Origin: Nitrospira defluvii
GTDB lineage: Bacteria > Nitrospirota > Nitrospiria > Nitrospirales > Nitrospiraceae
Assembly (NCBI GenBank): GCA_000196815.1
Contig: FP929003.1
Location: 1,240,001 to 1,304,000 of the forward strand
Direction: 5' to 3'
DNA: 64,000 nt
Shown here: positions 57,461 to 64,000 of the stretch, one piece after another
Layout: every line of letters starts with the position of its first letter
How positions within the stretch are numbered: the stretch's first letter is position 1
Notes under the pieces: generated by a model
The model's database searches: none
The model's input: the letters and a program-made list of their open reading frames with translations, nothing else
What the model was told of the DNA's origin: nothing
Made by a program: the position numbers and the translations under genes

Positions 57461-58720
57461 ATGGCGACAAAACGAACGTTAGCCCAAATCGAGCAAGCCT
57501 TGCGTGAAAAGACCCGCGAGGTGGATGTGCTCCATCGTATCAGCGAGTCGATCAGCAATACCCTCGATTTGGAGGCAGTGCTCCGGCATATCGTGGATAT
57601 GGTCGTTGAAGTGACCAAAGCCGACGCCTGCTTGCTGTATTTGTTGTCGGATAACAGGGACGAGCTGATCCTGCGGGCCTCCAAGAATCCGCATCCGAAG
57701 CTGATCGGACGGATTACCATCGGGATGGGCGAGGGCATCACAGGGTGGGTGGCCCGGGAGCGGACGCGGGTCGTCATTCCCAACAGCGCCAGTGATGACA
57801 CACGGTTTAAGTTCTTTCACAATCTGCCGGAAGACCGGTACCAGGCATTTGTCTCCGTGCCGATTACGACGAAGCAGGAGGTCGTCGGCGTCATCAATGT
57901 GCAGCACAAGCGGTCGCGCCGATACCGGCCCGACGAACTGGCGCTGCTCTCGACCATTGCCACACAGGTCGGCGGAGCCATCGAAAACGCCCGTTTGTAC
58001 GATCAAATGACGCGGAAAGCCCTGCAACTCGACACGCTCTCCCAGGTTTCAGAAACCGTGTCGTCGAACCGACTGATCGAAGATGTGCTGCAATTGATTG
58101 TGACGATGACGGCCCAGATGATGGGGTCGAAGATTTGTTCCATCATCTTGTTGGACCAAACCACGGGTGAACTTCGCATCGCCGCCACACAAAGTCTGAG
58201 CGAGCAATACCGGCGCAAACCCAACGTGAAGATCGGCCAGAGCATCAGCGGGCGCGCCGTTCAGGATCGTCGGCCGATCATCGTGCCGGATGTCACCAAA
58301 GAAGGCACCTATATGTATCCGGACATGGCCGCGAAGGAAGGCCTTTGCTCACTTCTGTGTGTGCCGATGCTGGTGCGGGAGAAAGCCATCGGGGTCATTA
58401 ATACGTATACCTCAAAGCCGCATACCTTCACGGCTGAGGATGTGAAACTGATGCAGGCGATTGCCAATCAGGCCGCGATTTCCATTGAGCACACCACGTT
58501 GCTGGAGAAATCGTTTGAGATGCAGGAAGCGTTGCAGGTTCGCAAGTTGCTCGACCGGGCCAAGGGATATCTCATGCGGTCGAAACGGCTGTCGGAAGAA
58601 GACGCGTTCAAATTGATTCAACGCCAGAGCATGGATCTTCGCAAATCCATGCGAGAGATCGCAGAAGCCATTCTCCTGGCCGGAGAAATCGAAGAACGGG
58701 CGGATAAGGGCAGGAGTTGA
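57461..58720 (+). CDS. GAF-GAF-ANTAR regulator, putative RNA-binding antiterminator
   Basis: A 419-residue protein. GAF domain 1 spans about residues 21-180 (MGEGITGWVARERTRVVIPN, EVVGVINVQHK) and GAF domain 2 about residues 188-345 (IGQSISGRAVQDRRPIIVPD, EKAIGVINTYT). The C terminus at about 352-408 is an ANTAR domain (LLDRAKGYLMRSKRLSEEDA, FKLIQRQSMDLRKSMREIAE). ANTAR proteins bind paired RNA hairpins with six-base loops and prevent transcription termination. GAF domains bind small ligands or sense redox, but the ligand here is unknown. AGGAGTGGA fixes ATG 57461, directly after aroB. Matching RNA motifs lie at 60448-60553 and 62451-62493. Confidence 0.88.
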   Translation: MATKRTLAQIEQALREKTREVDVLHRISESISNTLDLEAVLRHIVDMVVEVTKADACLLYLLSDNRDELILRASKNPHPKLIGRITIGMGEGITGWVARERTRVVIPNSASDDTRFKFFHNLPEDRYQAFVSVPITTKQEVVGVINVQHKRSRRYRPDELALLSTIATQVGGAIENARLYDQMTRKALQLDTLSQVSETVSSNRLIEDVLQLIVTMTAQMMGSKICSIILLDQTTGELRIAATQSLSEQYRRKPNVKIGQSISGRAVQDRRPIIVPDVTKEGTYMYPDMAAKEGLCSLLCVPMLVREKAIGVINTYTSKPHTFTAEDVKLMQAIANQAAISIEHTTLLEKSFEMQEALQVRKLLDRAKGYLMRSKRLSEEDAFKLIQRQSMDLRKSMREIAEAILLAGEIEERADKGRS

Positions 58721-59015
58721 TCGCCACTCGGGGAACCTGACGACCATACGGCACGGCGCAGGCCCTGACAGCTGGATTGATCTTCGTAGTGCCGGGGTTG
58801 AATCCGAACCGGGCCTTTCAGATTACGTCACGCTCCGTTTGTCTGCTGCATCTCATTGTGCTTCATTGGCGGTACTCCCTCGGAAGGCTCCGGGTGAGAT
58901 CGACTTGTGACCAGCCTCATGGCCAAGGGCCACAGTGAAGTGATTTCGCTGAATGTCTACCATCAATGAACGCAACAGCACATGTTCGAGACTGTCCGGG
59001 AATGGTGAAGGTTGG
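58721..59015. other. 295-base spacer, no supported gene
   Basis: I see no RNA gene, strong promoter or T-tailed terminator here, and no hexaloop hairpin of the kind found before nadE. The frame of the next gene is open from 58953, but its signal peptide starts at 59016. Confidence 0.35.
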
Positions 59016-59405
59016 ATGGAGAGGAGACGGCGTGTTGCCACAGCGTTTCTGCTGGCACTTGTGACAAGTGGCTGCACTACCGGTCACTACACCCCGCTTG
59101 CCGGAGCCGACAAGGACCAAGTTGAACAGCTCAAGGAGCATGTCTATCGTGTGGAATACCGCGTCAGTTCGTTTACGTCGCAAGAACAGCTGGATGCCTA
59201 CCTGCGACGGCGTTGCGCGGAGCTGACCTTGCGCGAGGGCTACGATTTTTTTCACCTCGCCCAGCGTGCAGATGTGCTGACATTCTCACGACGAACGTCG
59301 ATGACGGTGACGATGTATAAGGGCAGAAAGCCGGTGAGTGCCGATGACGTCTATGACGCGAAGGAGGTCCTGGCGCAGCCGGACCTTCTTTCCGGCACCC
59401 AATGA
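59016..59405 (+). CDS. Small lipoprotein, CC0125/CC1285-like
   Basis: A 129-residue lipoprotein. The signal MERRRRVATAFLLALVTSGC ends at the lipobox cysteine. The segment YRVEYRVSSFTSQEQLDAYL, then RRRCAELTLREGYDFFHLAQ, resembles the CC0125/CC1285 lipoprotein family, whose function is unknown; this is recognised from memory. GAAGGTTGG precedes ATG 59016. It converges with the minus-strand gene ending at 59422. Confidence 0.65.
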   Translation: MERRRRVATAFLLALVTSGCTTGHYTPLAGADKDQVEQLKEHVYRVEYRVSSFTSQEQLDAYLRRRCAELTLREGYDFFHLAQRADVLTFSRRTSMTVTMYKGRKPVSADDVYDAKEVLAQPDLLSGTQ

Positions 59406-59421
59406 CGGTTCTCGTTCGTCG

Positions 59422-60333
59422 TTAGGGTGTCGCCGTCGGCTTGCGGGGCGCCGCTTTCGGCTTTGCCTTGGAGGCAGCGGCATCCTTCTCAGCTAACTGC
59501 CGCCGTACCGATTCCAACTCCACCTTGAGTTTTTGGAGTTCCTCCGCCTGTTTGACCACCACATCTTTCGTGGATTGGAGTTCCTGTTGCATGCGACGCT
59601 GTTCGATCGCGGGCGAAGTTTGTGTCGATGCTGCCTCGGCAGTTGAGTTGTGGTCTGCCGCGACAGGAGATGGCGGAGGAAGCTGACTCAGCGCCTCAAG
59701 GGAGACCGCGATACGCGGCCGTTCCGGCTCCACGATCATCCAGGATTGGGGGGCGTCGCTTGGTACCAGGGCTTGGGAGGGCGTGAAGGAGAGCCTGAGC
59801 GTCTCGGGTCTGGTTTGTCCATCCGCGGCAGTCGATCGGTAGCGAGACAGGATCACTCGTAGCGTGGTCTTGTACACGTAGAGTGCGCCTTGGGTTGTGA
59901 GTCCGTCATCCTGCATGGTGAAGCGAACCTGCTGGTCGGGCTGGGCCTGTGCGAGTGCGGTGGCGATGAGCGGGGCCAGAAACTCCACTTCCTCGTGAGA
60001 GAACAGCGGATAACTCTCCTGCGCCATACTGCTTCCCGGTCGATTGAGTCCTGAAACGGACAGGCCCGTGAGCAGGCGTCCCGTCAGCGAGGCCGTCAGA
60101 TGGGCAGGATGCGATGCCTGAAAAGTCTGCGGGGTACCGTATTTGGCAGTGGTACCACGGGTGGCCTGGCGTTCAAGGGCGACGGATCCCAGGGGACCCT
60201 GTCCGACAGGGATCAGGTTCGTCCCGAGGCTGCAGGCGTAGAGGAGGAGGCAGGGAAGTGCCACCTGCCAGGCGAGCAGGAGACTGCTGAGTCGTGATTG
60301 TGTCGGGGCGGGACGGCGAATCAGGAGCCGCAT
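59422..60333 (-). CDS. Lipoprotein with C-terminal coiled coil, unknown function
   Basis: A protein of about 303 residues. A hydrophobic N-terminal signal ends in LPCLLLYACS, with a plausible lipobox cysteine near residue 32. The middle has no recognised domain (EVEFLAPLIATALAQAQPDQ, LSFTPSQALVPSDAPQSWMI). The last 60 residues form a coiled coil (QAEELQKLKVELESVRRQLA) and a Lys/Pro/Ala tail. The frame is open to 60582, but ATG 60333 starts the signal peptide; no good ribosome-binding site is seen before it. It diverges from the nadE leader. Confidence 0.65.
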   Translation of the reverse strand: MRLLIRRPAPTQSRLSSLLLAWQVALPCLLLYACSLGTNLIPVGQGPLGSVALERQATRGTTAKYGTPQTFQASHPAHLTASLTGRLLTGLSVSGLNRPGSSMAQESYPLFSHEEVEFLAPLIATALAQAQPDQQVRFTMQDDGLTTQGALYVYKTTLRVILSRYRSTAADGQTRPETLRLSFTPSQALVPSDAPQSWMIVEPERPRIAVSLEALSQLPPPSPVAADHNSTAEAASTQTSPAIEQRRMQQELQSTKDVVVKQAEELQKLKVELESVRRQLAEKDAAASKAKPKAAPRKPTATP

Positions 60334-60403
60334 GGCGGAGGATTGTACCACAGGCTGACTGCGGAACCGTCTGATTTCCGCTGGAAAAGTGCGATTCAAG
60401 TGG

Positions 60404-60433
60404 TTGACAGCCAGTTTAGGCCGGTGGTATACA
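60404..60433 (+). promoter_or_regulatory. Sigma70 promoter of the nadE leader
   Basis: A perfect TTGACA (60404-60409), an 18-base spacer and TATACA (60428-60433) with an extended TGG before the -10 box. The expected start near 60440 is 8 bases before the first hexaloop hairpin. Confidence 0.65.
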
Positions 60434-60447
60434 CACGGGATCATTTC

Positions 60448-60553
60448 CGGGGACAACGGCGTCTCCGACGAGCAATTCGTTCCGAACGATACATTGGAAC
60501 CAGGACAACGACGTCCTCCGATCCACTGAGGTGGGTCTGAGGACGTTTTTTTT
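60448..60553 (+). promoter_or_regulatory. Candidate ANTAR-responsive antitermination leader of nadE
   Basis: Hairpin P1: CGGGGAC (60448-60454), loop AACGGC, GTCTCCG (60461-60467); seven pairs, one of them G-T. Hairpin P2: AGGAC (60502-60506), loop AACGAC, GTCCT (60513-60517). Both loops have six bases with A at position 1 and G at position 4, the known recognition rule of ANTAR proteins. P2 shares 60511-60517 with the 5' arm of the terminator, so P2 and the terminator exclude each other. The 34-base linker can form a small TCGTT/AACGA hairpin. Inferred: a bound ANTAR protein stabilises P1-P2 and lets transcription reach nadE. Confidence 0.75.
60511..60553 (+). terminator. Intrinsic terminator in the nadE leader
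   Basis: ACGTCCTC (60511-60518) pairs with GAGGACGT (60539-60546). After one mismatch, GATCCAC (60520-60526) pairs with GTGGGTC (60531-60537) around TGAG. Eight T residues follow (60546-60553). It lies about 112 bases before nadE and after a plus-strand promoter, with no gene in between, so it is an attenuator rather than an operon end. Confidence 0.9.
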
Positions 60554-60665
60554 ATCAGCATGTTGATGACCCCTATCAGCACCGAGCGATCAGACGTCAG
60601 CTCAGGGTCCAGAAGGTCCGATGACTCGTGTTCAGGCTGAACGCTGAGGGTTACAGGCTGTAAAT

Positions 60666-62435
60666 ATGCGTCCGCTCCGAATTGCCATGGCCCAGATCAA
60701 TCCGACCGTCGGGGATATTGCCGGCAACACGCGCTTGATCCAAACGTGGATCAAGGAAGCGCGCAGGGCTAAGGCCGATCTCGTGGCCTTCCCGGAACTG
60801 GCTGTCACCGGCTATCCGCCGGAGGATTTGTTGTTCAAGCCTCGCTTTATCGAGGACACGCAGCGTGCCTTGAAGGCGGTCGCGGCCGAAGCACGCGGGT
60901 TAGTCGTGGTCGTCGGGTATGTCGGCCAGGGGGCGACGGCTGTTTCGGCCTCAGAGGCTCCTTCATTCCCGCTGGCCGGTCGGCATGAGTTGTACAACGA
61001 GGCCGCGGTGCTGTCTGATCGGCGGATTCTGGCCACCTACCGGAAACGGCATCTGCCGAACTACGGCGTGTTCGACGAGAGCCGGTACTTTCACCCAGGC
61101 TCTCGCCTGCCGCTGCTGGTCCTGAACGGCGCGACGATCGGGGTCAATATTTGCGAAGACATTTGGTTTTCGGACGGGCCCACGCGGCTGCAGGCCTCGG
61201 CCGGCGCCGAGGTCATCGTCAATATCAACGCATCTCCGTTCCATGTCGGGAAGGGCCGGATGCGCGAACAGGTGCTGGCGACCAGGGCCCGTGAAAATCG
61301 CGTGATCGTGACGTACACCAACACAGTCGGTGGGCAGGACGAACTGGTGTTCGACGGCTGCAGCATGATTGTGGACCAGGCGGGCGAGATCGTGGGGCGG
61401 GGGAAGGCGTTTGAGCAGGATCTCATCGTGGCGGATCTCGATGTCGCGGCCGTGGGGCGTGTGCGACTGGCCCAGGGCCGCAGGAAACCCCTGCCGCCGC
61501 GTGTGGCGGCCCTCATCGATCGGGTCGATGTGCGCCTGCCTGCGAGAAAGTCGCAGTCGGTCGTGGTACCGGATCTGGAGCCTCCGTTGGGTCGTCTCGA
61601 CGAGGCCTATCGCGCCTTGGTTCTCGGGGTGCAGGACTATGTCCGCAAGAACGGGTTCAAGCGCGTCGTCATCGGATTGAGCGGAGGGGTGGACTCGGCC
61701 ATCACTGCAGTCATCGCGGTAGACGCCTTGGGCGCGGAGAATGTGCTCGGGGTGTTCATGCCGTCGCCGTACACGTCCCGAGCCAGCCGGGAAGATGTCG
61801 CCGACATGGCCCGCCGGCTGCATATTCAGGTCGATACCCTGTCCATCACGGCGACGTTCAAGAGTTACCTGCGCGCCCTCGGCCGATCCTTCAAGGGCCG
61901 GCGCCCGGACACGACTGAAGAGAATTTGCAGGCACGGATCAGGGGCAATCTGCTGATGGCCTATTCGAACAAGTTCGGCCATCTGGTGCTGACCACCGGA
62001 AATAAAAGCGAGATGAGCGTCGGATACGCGACGCTGTACGGCGATATGGCCGGAGGGTTTGCGGTGATCAAGGATGTGCCGAAGACCATGGTGTATGAGT
62101 TGTCGCACATGCGCAACCTGGTCGGGCCGGTTCCGGTCATCCCGAAACGTGTGCTCGAGCGGGCTCCGACCGCGGAGTTACGGCCCGATCAAAAGGACGA
62201 AGACAGTTTGCCGCCCTATGCCATCCTCGATCCGATTCTCAAGGCCTACGTCGAGGAGGACCGTGCGTTGGAAGACATTACAGCGATGGGGTTCGATCGG
62301 GAGACGGTCGCGCGGGTGATCGCGTTGGTGGACCGGAGTGAGTACAAGCGGCGGCAGGCACCGCTGGGAATCAAGATTACGCATCGAGCGTTCGGGAAGG
62401 ATCGGCGGATGCCGATCACCAACGGGTATCGGTAG
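60666..62435 (+). CDS. nadE: Glutamine-dependent NAD+ synthetase
   Basis: A 589-residue, two-domain enzyme. The N-terminal nitrilase-like glutaminase domain (about residues 1-270) has the Glu-Lys-Cys triad in FPELAVTGYPPEDLLF, YRKRHLPNYGVFDE and IGVNICEDIWFSDG. The C-terminal synthetase (about 300-589) has the ATP-binding GLSGGVDSAI and TTGNKSEMSVGYATLYGDMA. It makes NAD+ from deamido-NAD with ammonia drawn from glutamine, so it is tied to nitrogen status. Its expression appears to be controlled by the attenuator upstream. CTGTAAAT directly before the ATG is a poor ribosome-binding site. Confidence 0.95.
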   Translation: MRPLRIAMAQINPTVGDIAGNTRLIQTWIKEARRAKADLVAFPELAVTGYPPEDLLFKPRFIEDTQRALKAVAAEARGLVVVVGYVGQGATAVSASEAPSFPLAGRHELYNEAAVLSDRRILATYRKRHLPNYGVFDESRYFHPGSRLPLLVLNGATIGVNICEDIWFSDGPTRLQASAGAEVIVNINASPFHVGKGRMREQVLATRARENRVIVTYTNTVGGQDELVFDGCSMIVDQAGEIVGRGKAFEQDLIVADLDVAAVGRVRLAQGRRKPLPPRVAALIDRVDVRLPARKSQSVVVPDLEPPLGRLDEAYRALVLGVQDYVRKNGFKRVVIGLSGGVDSAITAVIAVDALGAENVLGVFMPSPYTSRASREDVADMARRLHIQVDTLSITATFKSYLRALGRSFKGRRPDTTEENLQARIRGNLLMAYSNKFGHLVLTTGNKSEMSVGYATLYGDMAGGFAVIKDVPKTMVYELSHMRNLVGPVPVIPKRVLERAPTAELRPDQKDEDSLPPYAILDPILKAYVEEDRALEDITAMGFDRETVARVIALVDRSEYKRRQAPLGIKITHRAFGKDRRMPITNGYR

Positions 62436-62450
62436 TACGGGCCGCATCAG

Positions 62451-62493
62451 GACCGACAACGACGTCGGTCGGCAACACTGGCAATGGCGCCAG
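62451..62493 (+). promoter_or_regulatory. Second candidate ANTAR hexaloop pair, before the porin-like and amt genes
   Basis: Hairpin 1: GACCGAC (62451-62457), loop AACGAC, GTCGGTC (62464-62470), seven perfect pairs. Seven bases later hairpin 2: CTGGC (62478-62482), loop AATGGC, GCCAG (62489-62493). Both loops follow A-A-Y-G-R-C, the same consensus as in the nadE leader. It starts 16 bases after the nadE stop, so it probably acts on read-through from nadE or on a promoter inside the nadE 3' end. Confidence 0.65.
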
Positions 62494-62502
62494 AGAGTCG
62501 GG

Positions 62503-62562
62503 GCTCACAGACCGTTCTATACGACGGTCTTCTGAGCGGGCACTTTTACTTCTTCTCTCTTT
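62503..62562 (+). terminator. Possible terminator after the second hexaloop pair
   Basis: GCTCA (62503-62507) pairs with TGAGC (62533-62537) and, inside, AGACCGT (62509-62515) with ACGGTCT (62524-62530). A pyrimidine-rich, interrupted T tract follows (62544-62562). It is weaker than the nadE terminator and does not overlap hairpin 2 as cleanly, although AGAGAG at 62492-62497 could pair with CTCTCT at 62555-62560. Confidence 0.45.
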
Positions 62563-62571
62563 GGAGGCGTC

Positions 62572-63450
62572 ATGAATATGCTGGTTGGCCGAAAGGCACG
62601 GACATGGGTGTTGGGGTTGGCATTACTTGCCGGAGTCGGTGGTGGGGCGCTTGGCGAGGCGCAAGCCGGGGCAACAGATGACCTCATGGATACGACCAAA
62701 CACCCCGTGTCGGTCACCATGGCGATGCAAGCCGATAGTTTCTTCGGGTTCAATCCCTCCATCTACGGGACCTATGGATTGACCGACAACATCGCCCTGG
62801 CCTTCAACTTCACCTATTGGACCATGATCAACGGCGTGGGTGTGCACGACAACGCGCCCTGGCTAGAAACTGACATGGGCTTGAATTTTACCTTCCTGGA
62901 AAAGCGGCTATCGGTCACTCCTATGATCGGATTCGTGCACGGGCAATTGCTCTCTTCGCGCGGGGGCTTCTTTCCCAACGGCGGTGGGAGTGTGAACGAG
63001 CGAACGACGGCGTTTGAAGGCGTCGTGCCCAACATTATCGCGAATTATACGGATGATCGCTTCGAAGGCGAGTTCTATCTGGGCTACTACAAGGCTATCC
63101 GGAGTGAAGGGGGCAGCGGAGGCGGCGGTGCAACCGGGTGCAGCGGACTTGTCGACACGAATTGTTTGGGCACCAGTCAGACCGGTGGTCGAGGAACCTG
63201 GGACTTCTTGCATTATTGGGTGAGTGCCGGCATGCGTGTGAACAGCATGTGGTCCCTCGGTGCCCACTATGAGCATTTGCTGACGACGAGAGACAGCAGC
63301 GCCCCCGGGGCGGCTCAGGACTATTATCGCTGGATCGGACCGTACGTCGAAATGAAATTGCCGGGGAACATGGCCTTCCGGTTCACAGTGGGTAAAGACC
63401 TGACAGATAATCAGGATTTCTATAAGTTGAAGTTCACGAAGACGTTTTAG
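62572..63450 (+). CDS. Outer-membrane beta-barrel-like protein, unknown function
   Basis: A 292-residue protein with a signal peptide (VLGLALLAGVGGGALGEAQA, cleavage before GATDD). The mature part has alternating aromatic, beta-strand-like segments (NIALAFNFTYWTMINGVGV, YEHLL, PYVEMKLPGNMAFRFTVGKD) and ends in an aromatic residue (KFTKTF), as outer-membrane barrels do. A Gly-rich loop with two cysteines lies at about residues 183-205. TTGGAGG precedes the ATG. It sits between two putative regulatory RNA elements and 77 bases before the ammonium transporter gene, so a role in nitrogen-compound passage is possible but unproven. Confidence 0.7.
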   Translation: MNMLVGRKARTWVLGLALLAGVGGGALGEAQAGATDDLMDTTKHPVSVTMAMQADSFFGFNPSIYGTYGLTDNIALAFNFTYWTMINGVGVHDNAPWLETDMGLNFTFLEKRLSVTPMIGFVHGQLLSSRGGFFPNGGGSVNERTTAFEGVVPNIIANYTDDRFEGEFYLGYYKAIRSEGGSGGGGATGCSGLVDTNCLGTSQTGGRGTWDFLHYWVSAGMRVNSMWSLGAHYEHLLTTRDSSAPGAAQDYYRWIGPYVEMKLPGNMAFRFTVGKDLTDNQDFYKLKFTKTF

Positions 63451-63461
63451 TCTCTCGCCCG

Positions 63462-63494
63462 GGCCTCCTCCTCTGCTGAGTCAGGGAGGAGGCC
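63462..63494 (+). other. Strong hairpin between the barrel gene and amt
   Basis: GGCCTCCTCC (63462-63471) pairs perfectly with GGAGGAGGCC (63485-63494), and CTG/CAG pair inside around CTGAGT. No T-run follows and the loop does not match the A1/G4 rule, so this is not a third ANTAR site. It could stabilise the upstream message end or reduce read-through into amt. Confidence 0.5.
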
Positions 63495-63527
63495 GATCGG
63501 TGAGCGGCGCAGCCGAAGGAGGATACG

Positions 63528-64000
63528 GTGAAGAGATCGGCACAGCGGAAAACGGTCGTCGTGGGCGTGGCAGGGGCGTTGATCCTGCTGGCGGAGTCAT
63601 GGGGGACTCAGGTCTGGGCGCAGAATACGCCGCTGAAGGTCGATACGGGTGATACGGCATGGGTGCTGGTGTCCTCGGCGTTTGTGCTGGCGATGCTGAT
63701 GCCGGGACTGGCGTTGTTTTACGGGGGCTTGGTGCGGACCAAGAACGTACTCGGCACGATCATGCAAAGTGTCATGATCCTGAGTGTGGTGAGTCTACTG
63801 TGGATCCTGTTCGGGTATAGCCTGGCGTTCGGGCCGGATAAGGGCGGGGTGATCGGAGGCTTGGAATGGGTCGGGCTCAGCGGAGTGGGCAGTGAGCCGC
63901 ACCCGGTCTATGGACCGACGATTCCCCACCAGGCCTTCATGTTGTTCCAATTGATGTTCGCCGCTATCGCACCGGCGTTGATTACCGGCGCGTTTGCCGA
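63528..64000 (+). CDS. amt: Ammonium transporter, Amt family (5' part, runs off the window)
   Basis: The frame is open from GTG 63528 to the window edge (about 157 codons). After a signal-like N terminus (VVVGVAGALILLAESWG, VWAQN) come the Amt hallmarks DTAWVLVSSAFVLAMLMPGL, ALFYGGLVRTKNVLGTIMQS and FMLFQLMFAAIAPALITGAF. Amt proteins are trimeric inner-membrane channels for ammonium. GAAGGAGG at 63515-63522 fixes the GTG start. It lies downstream of the second hexaloop pair. I found no sigma-54 promoter in front of it. Confidence 0.93.
   Translation, partial: MKRSAQRKTVVVGVAGALILLAESWGTQVWAQNTPLKVDTGDTAWVLVSSAFVLAMLMPGLALFYGGLVRTKNVLGTIMQSVMILSVVSLLWILFGYSLAFGPDKGGVIGGLEWVGLSGVGSEPHPVYGPTIPHQAFMLFQLMFAAIAPALITGAFA

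Noticed and set aside
60298-60540. 80-codon plus-strand open frame
   Set aside because: It runs antisense to the lipoprotein N terminus, then through the promoter and both hexaloop hairpins, and ends inside the terminator. No family resemblance.
60440-60553. A free-standing small RNA between a promoter and a terminator
   Set aside because: Possible, but the paired A1/G4 hexaloops, the overlap of P2 with the terminator and the downstream nadE gene fit an attenuator leader better. The terminated product may still be visible as a short RNA.
63462-63494. A third ANTAR hexaloop before amt
   Set aside because: The inner loop CTGAGT has neither A at position 1 nor G at position 4, and it is a single hairpin.
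63451-63527. Sigma-54 promoter for amt
   Set aside because: No GG and GC pair at the required 10-base spacing within a TGGCAC/TTGC-like context was found here or at 62440-62571.

Overview
The window looks like chromosomal core DNA of a Nitrospira-type bacterium (phylum Nitrospirota). This is an inference from GC-rich DNA, the gene order, LPS-transport, type IV pilus and secretin genes (a diderm cell), a high-GC tuf pair and an ammonium transporter at the right edge. I see no rRNA genes, CRISPR arrays, insertion sequences or prophage genes.

Layout. 1-3.4 kb: plus-strand envelope and hypothetical genes (two small exported proteins, an RlpA-like lipoprotein, a tiny basic protein, a HEAT-repeat protein). 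3.4-8.4 kb: a minus-strand operon (unknown protein, glycogen phosphorylase, exported HEAT-repeat protein, small coiled-coil protein) with a promoter near 8.4 kb. 8.5-11.6 kb: a UvrD/PcrA-like helicase and an exported HExxH protein. 11.6-25.3 kb: tRNA-Tyr, -Gly and -Thr, tuf, rpmG, tRNA-Trp, secE, nusG, rplK, rplA, rplJ, rplL, rpoB, rpoC. 25.4-45.6 kb: an unbroken str-S10-spc-alpha ribosomal superoperon starting at a near-perfect sigma70 promoter and ending at a 12-bp terminator stem; it carries a second tuf almost identical to the first. 45.8-50.7 kb: lptC-lptA-lptB-rpoN-hpf-rapZ. 50.8-56.0 kb: a small MerR-like HTH gene and pilMNOPQ. 56.3-64 kb: aroB, a GAF-GAF-ANTAR regulator, two lipoproteins, NAD+ synthetase, an outer-membrane protein and the start of an Amt ammonium transporter.

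The most interesting signal is at the right end. The region upstream of nadE contains a sigma70 promoter, two hairpins with six-base loops of the form A-A-Y-G-R-C, and a very strong intrinsic terminator whose 5' arm overlaps the second hairpin. This is the architecture known for ANTAR-protein antitermination leaders. A second pair of hexaloop hairpins with the same loop consensus lies between nadE and the outer-membrane protein/amt genes. A GAF-GAF-ANTAR protein, the expected type of RNA-binding regulator, is encoded about 1.7 kb upstream of the first leader. I infer a local circuit in which the GAF-ANTAR protein controls glutamine-dependent NAD synthesis and ammonium uptake by antitermination.

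A second oddity is that rplJ (L10) has no stop codon and reads in frame into rplL (L7/L12), while rplL keeps its own ribosome-binding site. The two tuf copies differ at one position that I could find by eye, and their identity stops at the stop codon, which points to gene conversion.
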